This document shows, piece after piece, positions 13,090 to 24,808 of a stretch of 64,000 nucleotides of DNA. The translations under genes and the position numbers were made by a program. The stretch's first letter is position 1. Each line of letters starts with the position of its first letter. The notes below the pieces were generated by a model. That model saw only the letters and a program-made list of their open reading frames with translations, ran no database searches and had not been told where the DNA came from. The stretch is from Arion vulgaris (lineage: Eukaryota; Mollusca; Gastropoda; Stylommatophora; Arionidae): positions 2,975,782 to 3,039,781 of the forward strand of contig CM036759.1 in the NCBI GenBank assembly GCA_020796225.1, read 5' to 3'.

Positions 13090-13370
13090 ATTTTCTTTCT
13101 TTCTAATTCACCCTTCAACATAAGTCCTAGCGTAGGCATAGGTCCGCAACCAAGGTTTTCCAAGCCATAGGCCATCTTGTCCAGATCTCAATTTTCTTGC
13201 ATTCTGTTTCAAACTCCTGCCTCCAGGTGTTCCCAAGTCTTCCCTTATCTCTATTGCCATGGGGGTTTCATCACCTTCTGTCCCTCAACTTTTATTCCAC
13301 CTGCCATTGTACTGCCCTATCCCAAAGTCCCCTGATCTTGTTTTTTGTATTCTAATCACATCTTTTCATT
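13090..13370 (-). mobile_element. LINE 3' fragment
   Basis: On the minus strand, degraded frames give a TW.T/EF.TECKKI..W block followed by ADLC, similar to the last 60-80 residues of LINE ORF2 proteins. A second copy, on the plus strand at 39850-40015, shares the segment around NRMQEN, so the family is repeated in this genome. Confidence 0.45.
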
Positions 13371-13984
13371 CTACACACAAATTGTTCTAAATATTGAAAA
13401 TGTCTGTTTTAATATAGAATGAGAACTGTCCATCAACTCAAATGAACTACAGTAAAGAGTAATTATCTTATGAATCATCAACATCCTGCTGTTGTATTAA
13501 CTTCAATGAGAGACACAGAATACAAAAAGTTAAACGTGTGTGTGTGTTCAGGAATACAAGCAAACCAACTGTCAGCATAAATCATCAACATCACAAATAT
13601 CTAGTTTTTTCCTACTCCTGCAATCAAGTTTCTTATGCCCAGAAGTTGAAACAGAGAGAGAAAAGAGTCTGTCTTCAAGAATTCAGTGATGATACAGAGA
13701 AACATTTCCATTCTGTGTCAAATATCTGAGAATAATAATAGCAGTCAATTGTAATATGATCCTTAAACGTGTGTTGTTGCACCATTGTGGTGTGTGCGAA
13801 GGTGACTGTACAATACAATCCTGGAATGCAATCCCATGCCACAAGTGGGACGGGCATACATGATCAGGTTCAACATGTGAGTTTTGTGTTATTTCTTTTC
13901 GTGCAGCTAGTTTTCTCTGTTGCCTCAGCGTTACAGCAATTCTCAGCTATACTTCTTCAGCAATCTCTGGCCATGCGCTTAATT
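13371..13984. other. Intronic non-coding stretch
   Basis: No gene or repeat recognised. Short open frames on both strands around 13540-13860 have no domain signature. Confidence 0.45.
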
Positions 13985-14830
13985 TACTGTGCGACCACAA
14001 ACTGGGCAGTCGGCTTCAGGTCTGTCAGGTTTCCCAAAGCTCAGGCCGACTGGGTGTGGCCACATGTTGCTTCTCAGCTCACCCAGGAGAGGACAGTCTT
14101 GCAGGATATGCTCCGGTGTCTGTTCGCCTGCAGACACTGGCAGAGAGCTGTTTGACTTATTTCTAGTCTATATAAGTGTTTGTTGAGTCTGCAGTGTCCT
14201 GTGCGTAGTCGAAATATAATGACCTGGTTTGTTCTGCTTAGATCTTTGAGGGAGTCTTTTTCAAAATCATATCCAGTGTTTGTCTTCCAGTCTACTGCAG
14301 ATTTTCTTTGTATGAGGGTTTTGACCTCTTGAAAAGACAGGGGTTGGTAAATTTGCTCTTTGGCACTGCCCTCCTTGGCTAAGACATCGGCACTCTCATT
14401 GCCTGCAATGCCACAGTGAGATGGAATCCACTGCAAGTGAATTTCTGCCTTTTCTGAAAGCTGAGCAAGTTCTCTTTTAGGTTTTGAACTGTGCTGCCAG
14501 CGAGTTAGCCTCCAAGGCTTGTATAGCTGACAGTGAGTCTGTAAGAAATACCGTCTTGCCTGCAAGTTCATGCGCTTGCAGCTTATTCATGTGCTGTGCT
14601 GCCATCAGAAGGGCTAAGAGTTCTGCTTTGTAGTTGGAACATATTCTTCCAGTAAGGACTGCTAGAAACACAGTAGTAGCATCTGGGTGCCTAATGTACA
14701 CCCTGCTCCACCATTCATGGTTGCCTCCATTGCCGATCCATCTGTGTAAATTCTTATCCAGCTGTCTTCTGGAAACGTAATGGAGATGTTCCATTGTGGT
14801 TGCTTTCTTCACTAGATTCTCAGCTATACA
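13985..14830 (-). mobile_element. I-group LINE fragment with RNase H
   Basis: Minus-strand coding remnant. In order it shows the RNase H first strand (IYTDGS, in a shifted frame near 14745), YKAELLALL with the catalytic Glu (near 14630), FLTDSLSAIQAL with the second Asp (near 14535), and IPSHCGIAGNESADVLAKEG with the final Asp (near 14400). The tail block VIIFRLRTGHCRLNKHLYRL (near 14200) and a degraded cysteine knuckle follow. All four RNase H catalytic positions are present but spread over two frames, so the copy is dead. RNase H downstream of reverse transcriptase is a feature of the I group of non-LTR elements. The reverse transcriptase itself is missing (5' truncation). The same family is more complete at 16580-19560. 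Confidence 0.88.
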
Positions 14831-14994
14831 AGTTGGTCTTGTATTGTTGCAGCATCACATTTGGCGATCCTACACAAGGGATTCCAATCATGTGGTTTCT
14901 ATATCAAAGCTTTCTTAAGACATATTTTTGAGTGTCTTTGATGCGTTTTATCTGTCCACCAACTGGTCATGTGGCCAACTAGTTTGCCATACTA

Positions 14995-15240
14995 TTACTA
15001 CTAATACTCGTGATCGTTCTTTACGGCTGTTTTTATCATTCTAGTGTTTTTATCATTCTATTTACCAGCCAGACGCCAAGAACGGGTGTACGTGCACTGC
15101 CTTCTGTAACAATTGGAGCTCAGTTGCTTATCCTTCGGCTGCATGTTCGGTTTCAACCAGCTGTTTATTACTAGGGCAGCTCGGCCTAGGGTGCGATCCT
15201 TTCTGCCGTATATTTAGGGCTGGATCTACGCCTTTACGAT
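14995..15240 (+). mobile_element. Dispersed short repeat, family C (partial copy)
   Basis: The segment with ACGTGCACTGCCTTCTGTAA and TTGGAGCTCAGTTGCTTATC recurs almost unchanged at 36110-36300 (same strand) and in reverse at about 40740-40830. No coding content is visible, so I treat it as a non-autonomous dispersed repeat. This copy ends where the 45-bp array begins. Confidence 0.7.
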
Positions 15241-15242
15241 CA

Positions 15243-16562
15243 TCTCTGATCTGAGCCATGGTGCTTGGACGTCATCTCAATCTGTGTAGGATGATCTGAG
15301 CCAGGTCTTGGACGCATCTCACTCTGTGTCGATTCTGAGCCATGGTGCTTGGACGTCATCTCACTCTGTGTACGATGATCTGAGCCATGGTGCTGGCGTC
15401 ATTTACTCTGGAGATGATCTGAGCCATGGTGCTTGGACGTCATCTCACTCTGTGTAGGATGATCTGAGCCATGGTGCTTGGACGTCATCTCAATCTGGAT
15501 GATCGAGCCATGGTGCTTGGACGTCATCTCACTCTGTGTAGGATGATCTGAGCCATGGTGCTTGGACGTCATCTCACTCTGTGTAGGATGATCTGAGCCA
15601 TGGTGCTTGGACGTCATCTCACTCTGTGTAGGATGATCTGAGCCATGGTGCTTGGATGTCATCTCACTCTGTAGCGATGATCTGAGCCATGGTGCTTGGA
15701 TGTCATCTCACTCTGTGTAGGATGATCTGAGCCATGGTGCTGACGCATCTCACTCTGTGTAGGATGATCTGAGCCATGGTGCTTGGATGTCATCTCACTC
15801 TGTGTAGGATGATCTGAGCCATGGTGCTTGGATGTCATCTCATCTGTGCAGGATGATCTGAGCCATGGTGCTTGGATGTCATCTCACTCTGTGTAGGATG
15901 ATCTGAGCCATGGTGCTTGGACGCATCTCATCTCTGTAGGATGATCTGAGCCATGGTGCTTGGACGTCATCTCACTCTGTGTAGGATGATCTGAGCCATG
16001 GTGCTTGGACGCATCTCATCTCTGTAGGATGATCTGAGCCATGGTGCTTGGACATCATCTCACTCTGTGTAGGATGATCTGAGCCATGGTGCTTGGACGT
16101 CATCTCACTCTGTGTAGGATGATCTGAGCCATGGTGCTTGGACATCATCTCACTCTGTGTAGGATGATCTGAGCCATGGTGCTGGACGATCTCACTCTTG
16201 TAGGATGATCTGAGCCATGGTGCTTGGACGTCATCTCACTCTGTGTAGGATGATCTGAGCCATGGTGCTTGGACGTCATCTCACTCTGTCAGATGATCTG
16301 AGCCATGGTGCTTGGACGTCATCTCACTCTGTGTAGGATGATCTGAGCCATGGTACTTGGACGCATCTCCTCTGTGCAGGATGATCTGAGCCATGGTGCT
16401 TGGACGTCATCTCACTCTGTGTGATGATCTGAACCATGGTGCATGGCCTATCTCACTCTGTGTAGGATGATCTGAGCCATGGTGCTTGGACGTCATCTCA
16501 CTCTGTGTAGGATGATCTGAGCCATGGTGCTTGAACGTCATCTCACTCTGTGTAGGATGATC
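15243..16562. repeat. 45-bp tandem repeat (about 29 copies)
   Basis: Unit GATGATCTGAGCCATGGTGC followed by TTGGACGTCATCTCACTCTGTGTAG. Many copies are exact; others, clustered at 15290-15410, 15480-15520, 15740-15760 and 16170-16210, have one to several single-base deletions. Part of the minus strand is open as a 15-residue repeat purely because 45 is a multiple of three. Confidence 0.98.
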
Positions 16563-16579
16563 AGTGTCCAAAAAATATT

Positions 16580-19560
16580 GCCCTTAGTCAATGTTTGGGT
16601 CAAGCCTTTACATTATCGGCTTGACTTTTCTATCCACAGTGAGTTCTTCTTCTGCAATCAATTTTTGCTATGCGACTACTCCGGTATGTGTCATAAACAG
16701 GGCGGTGCGCTTGAGGTCTTCACGGTTCCCCATAGTTTGTCTTGTAGGGTTGTTTCTGTTGGCCAGATCTTCAATCGCTCACTACCCAGACTAGGGCAGT
16801 CTTACAGGATGTGCTCTGGGGACTGCTTAGGAGCTCCACAGGTGCAGGCTGCCGAGTCCCTGAGACCCATTCTGTGGAGGTGTGCTCTGAGACTGCAGTG
16901 TCCGTTCTAAGTCTGAAGACTGTGGTCTGTGCTTTTCTGTTTAGTGTATTTATACTGTCGTGTCTGGGTTGTATCCTCCATTTGTTTTTCTCAGATCATT
17001 TTTCTGGATTGTTTCAGGAGAGTCTTTGCTTCTGTAAAACTTTGTGTTGGGTGGTGTTGTGTTAGGCTCCCCAGCCCTTGAGTTTGTCAGCCTTTCTTTC
17101 CTGGTATGCCACAGTGAGCTGGTATCCACTGTAAGACCAGTTCGGATTTTTTGACAAGCTGATATTTTGCCGTATGTCCTGAATGAGCTTGTCTTGTTTG
17201 GAGAACGGATCTTGAATCGCTAAAGACTGCAATATTTTTGCTGACACTTGCTGGTCGTTGAGAATCTGTATGGCTGCAAGAAGAGCTTTGCCTCTGCTCT
17301 AAAGTTGGTGCATGTTTCTCTGCTGCCAGAGTGTGTTTCTGTGTTTCCTTGAGGGTGAGTGATGTAGATTCCACTGCCTCTCTTTCTGATAGCATCTGTA
17401 GCTGAGCATCTGTAACACTTTGTCCATGTGCTGGTGGGATATTGTTCTCTAGTAGCATTTGGAGTGAAATGGCTCTTTGCTCTGTCTGTATTTTTTTGGA
17501 CTTATTCCTGAGACTTCTAGGTGCATTTGGGCCGTGTTTTGGTAGCATGTCCATGGCTCTGGTATTATGGGTTCCTACATTTCTGGGTCAGTTTCTAAGA
17601 TGTCTGAATGTTGCATATGAAATTCTCTGGCCAGATGGTTGGGATTTTTCCCTTTGCAAGTGTGTTTTTAAGGCGTTTTTTGGGGTTTTTCAAACTGGGT
17701 GAGTGCTTTAAATTTTCTGCAGAGTTCTAGAGTCTGCGGTTTTTTCCATTTCTATGATAGGACTGCTTTTCATTGCTCCCAGAGTTATTCTTAGCCCATG
17801 TTTTGTACCTTGTCTAGTTTCTGTGTGTTTGTTTTGGCTGCTGTTGTCCAAGAGCTGGAGCCATATTCCATGATGGGTCTGACTGCTCCAGTGTAGACCT
17901 GCTTTAATATTTTTGAATTTGCGCCCAGGACGTGCCAGCTAGTTTCTTCATCACAGCAAGTCTTTGTATGGCTTTTCTTTGAATTTTGTCTATGTTTGGC
18001 TTCCAGGTAAGTCTGCTGTCTAGGTTGATTCCAAGGAAGGTGGATGTATCTGTTTGGGGTATTGTTTCGTTTTCTAAATTGATGAATACTTTTCCTTGTC
18101 TGGGGAGACGGAAAAAACAATTGCTGTGGTTTTTGTGTGGTTAATTTTGAGGCCCCAGCTTTTGTCCAGTTCTCCACTTTTTCCCCTGTTAGTATAGATA
18201 GGATGTTTTTGAGTGTGTTCTGCAGCTGTCCAGATTGCGAAGTCGTCTGCATGTAGGCTGTTTGAGACCTTCTGGGGACAGCATTTGGTGATGTCATTTA
18301 TGTATATTAGGAATAGCATTGGTGCTATTACACTGCCCTGTGGAACTCCCTTCCATTTTTGCATCTCAAGGTGGTTGTCTATTTTTACTCTGGCTGTACG
18401 TTGGGAGAGGAGGTTTCTGATCCAGGAGAACATGTTGTGGAGACTCTGTTTGTAGGACTTTCAGCATTAGGCCATCGTGCCATACCGTATCAAATGCCCG
18501 GGACAGGTCAAAGAATATGGCTGTTACTTTCTTTTCTTTCTGGAAGGCGTTTTCAATGTCCTAGGTGATGTACCCAGTTGGTCCTCTGTGCTTCTGTTTT
18601 GTCTGTATCCGGTCTTTGGGGGAGGAAAGAAAGAAAAGCAATGAATTGGTTTCCTAGGTACCATGTCAGTCTCCTGTTTACTAGCCTCTCCATCAATTTC
18701 CTTGCACAGCTGAGAAGGCTGATGGGTCTATAGCTCTTTGGGTCATTTTGTCCTTGCCTGGTTTCAAGATGGGGTAGATGTGTGCCTCCTTCCAGGTTGA
18801 TGGGACTTGACTTGTTTTCCAGCTCTGGTTGAAAATGCTGAGGAGAAACCTTTGCCAAGAGGACCAAGTTGTTTAAGGAATTCATTGGTAATTCCATCTG
18901 CTCCAGGTGCCTTTTTCTCCTTTAGCTTTTTTATTTGGTCTTCTAGCTCCTGCAAGGTAAACATAGCTGTCATGCTGTCTGTTGGGATTGTAGAGTTAAG
19001 ACTATTCAACAGTTGCTTTGACTGGTTTTAACTTCTCTTTTCTTGCCTGTTGAATTTGGACCTGACTTTCCAATTGATAGGTTCTAGCTAATAGGTCTGC
19101 TGCTGCTCTGCCTGTGACAAATCATGTCTATGTGTAGCACAGTTTTGGTTCTTTCTGTCCTGTCACCATTTAGGGTTTTTGTGAGGTTCCATAGTTTTTA
19201 AGTGTCTTTCTCTAGATTTATGGAGGCAGTTTTTTCATGCCAACTGTCTCTCATGCTTTTCTTCTTTTCTTTGGTAAATATTGCCTTTGTCTTGTTGTGT
19301 AGGTAACATTTTCATCTGTGGGGTCTGCTTCCATGTTTTCTCTTTGGATGCTGAGTTCAGCGTGAAGCCTTTCCAGTTTAGGGAAACCCAAAAGGGTCGG
19401 TAGTCTTCCTTCTTCCTCTTGGTATACTTATTTCTGCTGCATCTAGAACCCAGTTGTTGAATGTTTGGAGTTTGCGGTTTAGGCTATTTTCTTTATTTCA
19501 TGTTCTTTAAAGGCTTCTTCTAGGTGTGAGAAGATATTCCAATTTGTTTTCTTATAGTTC
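16580..19560 (-). mobile_element. Long I-group LINE remnant (RT, RNase H, knuckle)
   Basis: Minus-strand ORF2 remnant about 3 kb long, read from high to low coordinates. An endonuclease-RT linker is near 19050-19550. ELEDQIKKLKEKKAPGADGI is the RT N-terminal block (18900-18960) and PISLLSC.RKLMERLVNRRL follows (18660-18740). FFDLSRAFDTVWHDGLML is RT motif A with its Asp (18480-18530). KGVPQGSVIAPMLFLIYIND is motif B (18290-18360), and the active-site box reads LHADDFAIW, that is, HADD in place of the usual YADD (near 18240). The RNase H block LQWIPAHCGIPG is at 17100, and the knuckle CTCGAPKQSPEHILQDCPSL is near 16800. Stops and frameshifts are numerous, so it is non-functional. It is the same family as 13985-14830. 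Confidence 0.92.
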
Positions 19561-20810
19561 CAGCTGGGGGTGAGTGTTCCCTTTGGGGTGTTCCTCTGTC
19601 CTTTCAGACGGTGAGTTAATCCTCAGTAGGAGTATTCTCAGCCATTTCGTAATTTTCAAGTGTTTACCCTGCATTTTCCCTGTCCCCGGAAACACTAGAC
19701 TGGGACTGAGCACAGGTATTCTAAAAGTTTCCATCAGCGCTAGCAACGCAACTGAAAATTTTGCACTCGCCAATATCACCCACCTCAGTTCTTCCGGGAT
19801 GTTAGTTGTAAATGCAACTGTACCTTGCATGGTTTTTCCAGGGAGGGCAGTTTCGTTAGGCACTAAAACAACTTTAGAATTTGCGCTCGGTCAACTGTAC
19901 CCAATAGATTTCTCTGCGCTTGGTCTCATGTACGGAGTTTACAGCAATCTTCCCATGTATGGACACGAGGAGTTACAGTGTGTTCCAGAAACACAGAGAC
20001 CATTGTTTTTACTGTTAAGCCACTGCTGTGCTTTCCAGTTTTCATCTGGTCATTTGGGTGGTCCGCTCACCCGATCGTTCACCTTCCTGTCGCCCTATCA
20101 GGAGCACCTATGTGATTGCCCTGTCTTTCAACTCAGCCGAGACTTTGGTTCTACTCATCGGTCTTATTTATTTTGCCCCACAGCTGACAATTTGCTTACA
20201 CCTTTACTCCGGGGAGTTGGTTTCCTTCACTGATGACTATGTTTCTTTCATTTCTGTTCAAGACCTGAATTTCGTCCAATGGGGCCCACGTGCAACTCAA
20301 CCCGAGTCCGGCATATCAGACTCTAGGGGAAAAAAAAGAGAGAGGAGAGAGAGAGAGAGGAGCATGCTGGCTCCGAGTTTCGCCCACGTGGGTCCGCGCT
20401 CTTCGTTGGATGCACCCTCTTCCTTTCATCCTGATGCGGTCGTTTAACTCCAGGGATTTTGCATTTGTTCACTGACGTCTCTTACTCTGCTGTATTAATA
20501 CGTTTCTGCCAAACTTGCGCTTTGTTTCATGGACATCGCCAGGAGATGCAAGCATTTTGTTCGTGACTTGTGGACCTGCTTTTATTTTCCGTGCTTGCAC
20601 TGCTACCACTACCAGTAGTTCTCCATGATCCCTGCCCTGAGCCAGACCGGAACCAAAGTCTGTTTCAGGGTCACCGTGTGGAGGTAGGGGCAGGGTCTTG
20701 TTAATGCCCTTCACTAACCCTGGTGCATGTTGCTGCCGAAATGTGCCTTTGACCCGTTTGTCATACATCAGCTGTTTTGGGATGTGTTTACCAGACATCC
20801 ACACAATGTG
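19561..20810 (-). mobile_element. Probable 5' part of the LINE or an older element
   Basis: The minus strand just upstream of the LINE contains LKGQRNTPKGTLTPSWNYKK, which resembles the endonuclease-RT linker of I-group elements, so the element probably extends into this region. Further upstream the content is not recognisable. Open frames of 219 codons (plus, 19574-20233) and 111 codons (minus, 20469-20804) show no domain I know. A GA-rich patch lies at 20328-20362. The base composition is visibly more GC-rich than the surrounding intron, which suits inserted mobile DNA. Confidence 0.4.
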
Positions 20811-20904
20811 CAGTCTTTATTCTGTGCATGTGGTGTTTGAGCCTACAGTGTCATGTTGAATCAGAAGAAATGTGCTGTTTTCAGTTAAGTCTGCTGATGG
20901 GGTT

Positions 20905-21155
20905 TTTGTGGGTGTTTGCTGTTGGTTTACTGCCTTCATGATTATATATTTTCTTCAATGTGTACCTTGATCTATGTTAGTGACATTGGGTGTTTGCTGT
21001 TGGTTTACTGCCTTCATGATTATATATTTTCTTCAATGTGTACCTTGATCTATGTTAGTGACATTGGGTGTTTGCTGTTGGTTTGCTGCCTTCATGATTA
21101 TATATTTTCTTCAATATGTACCTTGATCTATGTTAGTGACATTGGGTGTTTGGTT
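20905..21155. repeat. 78-bp tandem repeat, 3 copies
   Basis: Three nearly identical copies of a 78-bp unit starting GGGTGTTTGCTGTTGGTTTA. The open plus-strand frame across it is a 26-residue repeat caused by the period. Confidence 0.95.
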
Positions 21156-21421
21156 ACATTAATTTTGTTTGCTCCTTAACCAGTCTGTCTGCCGTCTCAT
21201 TTCTGGATATACTACAGTGATCCAGTATTTCCCTGGTGGATGATGATTAGGTTGTTTTCTGTGAGCTTGTTTAGCTGGCAAGTATTAGACCAGTCCAAGC
21301 AGAACTAGAAAGCAACCAGACTAGAAGATCAACAGCTGATACAAGTTGTGTGTTATTTTCTCAAGTCAATCTCTATCCCATCAGACAACACAAGACCAAG
21401 AATAAATTTGTATTTACCTAC

Positions 21422-21557
21422 CTTCCTAATTTCTTTCATCATATCATTAGGTTCCATTGCACTTGTGGTCTTCATGCTCCACGTAAAACGAAGAGATCGT
21501 GGTTTTAATCCTTCAGGATCTCTGGTTTCCCCTGACAATGACCTGCGAAATACGTGG
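21422..21557 (-). CDS. MARK/par-1: MARK/Par-1 kinase, penultimate exon (start of KA1 region)
   Basis: The exon encodes [20 protein letters not shown] and then [25 protein letters not shown], ending in phase 0 at AAG|GTAGGT. Animal MARKs have [17 protein letters not shown] at exactly this point, immediately before KA1, so the call is secure. The first base completes a codon begun in the upstream exon (CC|C, Pro), matching vertebrate RPHV. The chosen acceptor follows a good pyrimidine tract ending TTTGCAG. A second acceptor, TTTCGCAG, lies 15 nt inside and would start the exon at 21542, also in frame, dropping five residues (HVFRR). Confidence 0.95.
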
Positions 21558-21659
21558 CTGCAAATTAGAAACAAAAACGGCAATTGGCAGTGACCCCAGA
21601 CCCTTGAACAAAGCCAAAGCACGCAGAAAAGGGCTACACTAACAATAAAATGATTATAT

Positions 21660-22485
21660 GATTTTGCTGGCTTTCTAAATACATGGGCTATATAAGCTGC
21701 TTTTTTTAAAAATCAAAACAGAGAACTTGATGTGTTCAGCAAGTTCATCAATAATGAAGTACAAAGCAGAACAGAAAGCAACAACTAAACTAAACAATAA
21801 ATAATATTGATATTGAAAGTAAACTAAACTATCTTGTATACAAGTGTCTACCACTCTTATAAATGCAAGCAAAACAGAACAATTGAAGCAAATATGAAAT
21901 CTAATAAAAAGACAAATAATTTCCCATGCAACAAGTTTTATGGCTGCTTTTAAGCACATTTTTAAATGTGTAATTTTAGTGACATTGGGTGAGGTGGTAG
22001 GGAACAGTCATATATCTGTGACAGGAAAATCGTGATTCTAATTGGTACACATCTCATCGAGCTTATGTTTGGTCCCTAGAGCTAGGCCATGGCTGACTGG
22101 CTAAACATGAGTGAGGTGGTAGAAATCCTGTTTATCCTTCTCATATCCCCTTTCTCTTACACACATCCTTCAATTAAGAACAAAAGTTTGCTCCAGCAAG
22201 TAAGAGTGCTCGTTTCAGGCCTCTAGTCAAAAGATGTACTACAGCAATCAGGATGCCAGGCAACAACATCATTAAAATGTCTACTATTGGTTCAAAATAT
22301 TATGATGCTCATTGAATGGACACTAAAGCAGGTGCAGTGCCAGGCTCTCAATATCTGAAGGACTTAAACCTAATCTACTGTATATCCTCTTCATTTGCCA
22401 TGTGGAATAAGAATAGAACTGGCCAAATGAAAAAGAGTTCTCAAGATAATACATTGAAATGCTGAGTGTGTCAACAACAAAAGAG
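21660..22485. other. Intronic stretch, nothing recognised
   Basis: AT-rich and stop-rich. The phrase TGAGTGAGGTGGTAG-like sequence occurs twice (about 21988 and 22109), hinting at an old duplicated or tRNA-headed insert, but I cannot support more. Confidence 0.35.
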
Positions 22486-22489
22486 AGGC

Positions 22490-22865
22490 TATAGACAAAA
22501 GTTAGAACTTGAAAACATCTTGAATGAAGAGCAAGTAAGTTTGTGCTGTGTGCAAGAGACTCATCTGAACAAGAATATCGCCTTCATGGTCAGAGGTTTT
22601 CAGTGCTACAGATGAATTGAAGATCATGTTACCTACAAAGTCCTGACAATGGATGCTTTCCAATAGCAGAAGTATATATTTGCAGTGAGTGTGTATATAG
22701 AAAGAAGACATTTGACATAGTCTGAACTCATGAAGAAAGAACAACTAAACCATCATAAACTTTGCAAAACAGAAAGCTGAAATATTCAACAACAAATACA
22801 TGTCTAATGTTAATAGAAGCACAAGAAGGAAAACAGCTGGATAAAGCTTTGTGGGCATTTTATTC
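22490..22865 (+). mobile_element. LINE endonuclease-domain fragment
   Basis: The plus strand near 22505-22620 reads ELENILNEEQVSLCCVQETH followed by L. The CVQETHL segment is the signature of the AP-type endonuclease at the start of LINE ORF2 (the Glu is a metal ligand). Reading continues as FMVRGFQCYR before a stop. A later patch, FAKQKAEIFNNKYMS (22757-22810), resembles the endonuclease-RT linker. The reverse transcriptase of probably the same element is found 900 bp downstream, on the far side of a tandem array. Confidence 0.6.
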
Positions 22866-22869
22866 AAGG

Positions 22870-23757
22870 TCAAAATAAAGCATCATTAGCAAACATTTGT
22901 GCATGTGAATAAGATTCTAGTATTAAGATTCTAGTGTGAGTACGTGTGAGATGGAAAATCATGTGAATAAGATTCTAGTGTGAGTACGTGTGAGATGGAA
23001 AATCATGTGAATAAGATTCTAGTGTGAGTATGTGAGATGGAAAATCATGTGAATAAGATTCTAGTGTATTAAGATTCTAGTATTAAGATTCTAGTGTGAG
23101 ATGGAAAATCATGTGAATAAGATTCTAGTGTGAGTACGTGTGAGATGGAAAATCATGTGAATAAGATTCTAGTGTTTTAAGATTCTAGTGTATTAAGATT
23201 CTAGTGTGAGTACGTGTGAGATGGAAAATCATGTGAAAAAGATTCTAGGTGTGAGATGGAAAATCATGTGAATAAGATTCTAGTGTGAGTACGTGTGAGA
23301 TGGAAAATCATGTGAATAAGATTCTTGTGTTTTAAGATTCTAGTGTATTAAGATTCTAGTGTGAGTACGTGTGAGATGGAAAATCATGTGAATAAGATTC
23401 TAGTGTGAGTATGTGTGAGATGGAAAATCATGTGAATAAGATTCTTGTGTTTTAAGATTCAAATGTATTAAGATTCTAGTGTGAGTACGTGTGAGATGGA
23501 AAATCATGTGAATAAGATTCTAGTGTGAGTACGTGTGAGATGGAAAATCATGTGAATAAGATTCTAGTGTGAGTACGTGTGAGATGGAAAATCATGTGAA
23601 TAAGATTCTAGGTGTGAGATGGAAAATCATGTGAATAAGATTCTAGTGTGAGTACATGTGAGATGGAAAATCATGTGAATAAGATTCTAGTGTGAGTACA
23701 TGAGATGGAAAATCATGTGAATAAGATTCTAGTGTGAGTACGTGTGAGATGGAAAAT
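22870..23757. repeat. 44-bp tandem repeat with higher-order variants
   Basis: Unit GTGAGTACGTGTGAGATGGA followed by AAATCATGTGAATAAGATTCTAGT. Interspersed short inserts TATTAAGATTCTAG and TTTTAAGATTCTAG recur at regular spacing, giving a larger composite period of several units. The array sits between endonuclease-like and RT-like LINE sequence on the same strand. Confidence 0.95.
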
Positions 23758-24310
23758 GTAACGAAAAAACTAAAACCTCAAAAAGCCCCAGGTGCATATA
23801 AGATTAAGAACAAAACGTTATGCCATATTTTAAATGTTAGAAATAGAACTTGGTGAGAGGCCAAGACACCTGCTGCTTATCATAAAGCCAATATCCCTTC
23901 CATCCTTAAGAAAGGGAAACTGGCAGATGACCCCCCAAAGTTACAGGCCCATCTCATTGACCTTATGTTTAGAAAAGCTGGCAAAGAGAATGGTGTTTAA
24001 TAACTAATGTTATTGGTTTTTTGAAAACATCCACTCACTTGATAATATTCAGGTAGGGTTTAGAAGAGGCTGCAGAACATAAGATTAAACTTTTCAGACA
24101 GGTACAGAATACAACTGATTCTATGATTCCAGAGTCGAAAGTACATAACTGCTGTTTTCATTGATTTACAATAAGCATTTAACAGAGTCTGGAGGAAGGG
24201 CCTCTTGGTGAAGATGCTCAATATGTGAATCCATGAAAAGATGTTACAATGGATACAAGCTTTTCTTCAAAATAGGACATTTCAAACATGCGTTAGTGTC
24301 CTCCAATAGA
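23758..24310 (+). mobile_element. LINE reverse transcriptase fragment
   Basis: The plus strand shows KPQKAPGAYKIKN (the RT block KAPGxDGI, degraded), then IPSILKKGKLADDP (near 23900), QVGFRRGCRT (near 24050), and FIDLQ.AFNRVWRKGLL, the motif A block with its Asp (near 24160-24210). It ends with WIQAFLQNRTFQT (24250-24285). The order and spacing fit the first half of a LINE RT. Stops and frame changes are frequent. Together with 22490-22865 it looks like one element split by a tandem array. Confidence 0.75.
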
Positions 24311-24559
24311 AGGTATCTCAGTTTCTACCTCATCTCTGGACCATTCAATCAATCAAGGGCATGTATAGGCGGTCATGTCTCTCCACAACTTCTCTCCTTA
24401 GTGCAGTTAATCAGTTCTTATGTCGATCTTTTGTTGAGCCATGATCTCAGGCCATCCAACATCTCAATCTCCCCTTCCCTGAATTTTACCTGCTGTCCCC
24501 AAATGTTATAAATTTGCATTATATGTCCGAAGAACCTCGATGGTCTGACTCTTATTCTT

Positions 24560-24800
24560 TTCTTCTTCTTCTTTACAACCAATTTTAATCACTCTTTGTG
24601 ATATGTTTGATCTTTGCCAAGAACGTGTATCGTTGCACATTGGTTTGGTAGGCCCCTAAACGCATAGACTTACACGTTTAGGACACATGCATGCAATCTC
24701 AGCCAAATCTCCTTAGTCGCCTCTTACGACATGCATGGCAGGTAAAAGTGATTCTATTCTTTACACCCCAAATTTGGGCCCCGGTAGCCACTCGGGCGTA
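24560..24800 (-). mobile_element. SINE-like element, family A (copy 1)
   Basis: About 240 bp, minus orientation. The head reads CGCCCGAGTGG and the tail is rich in AAG. Copies 47030-47286, 52623-52863 and 58552-58799 match along their full length. The flanking short direct repeat TTATTCTT (24552-24559 and 24801-24808) may be the target-site duplication. The head resembles a tRNA A box; the B box is not clear. Confidence 0.85.
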
Positions 24801-24808
24801 TTATTCTT

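Noticed and set aside
19574..20233. 219-codon plus-strand ORF
   Set aside because: It lies antisense to a LINE remnant and shows no known domain; the minus strand explains at least its left part better.
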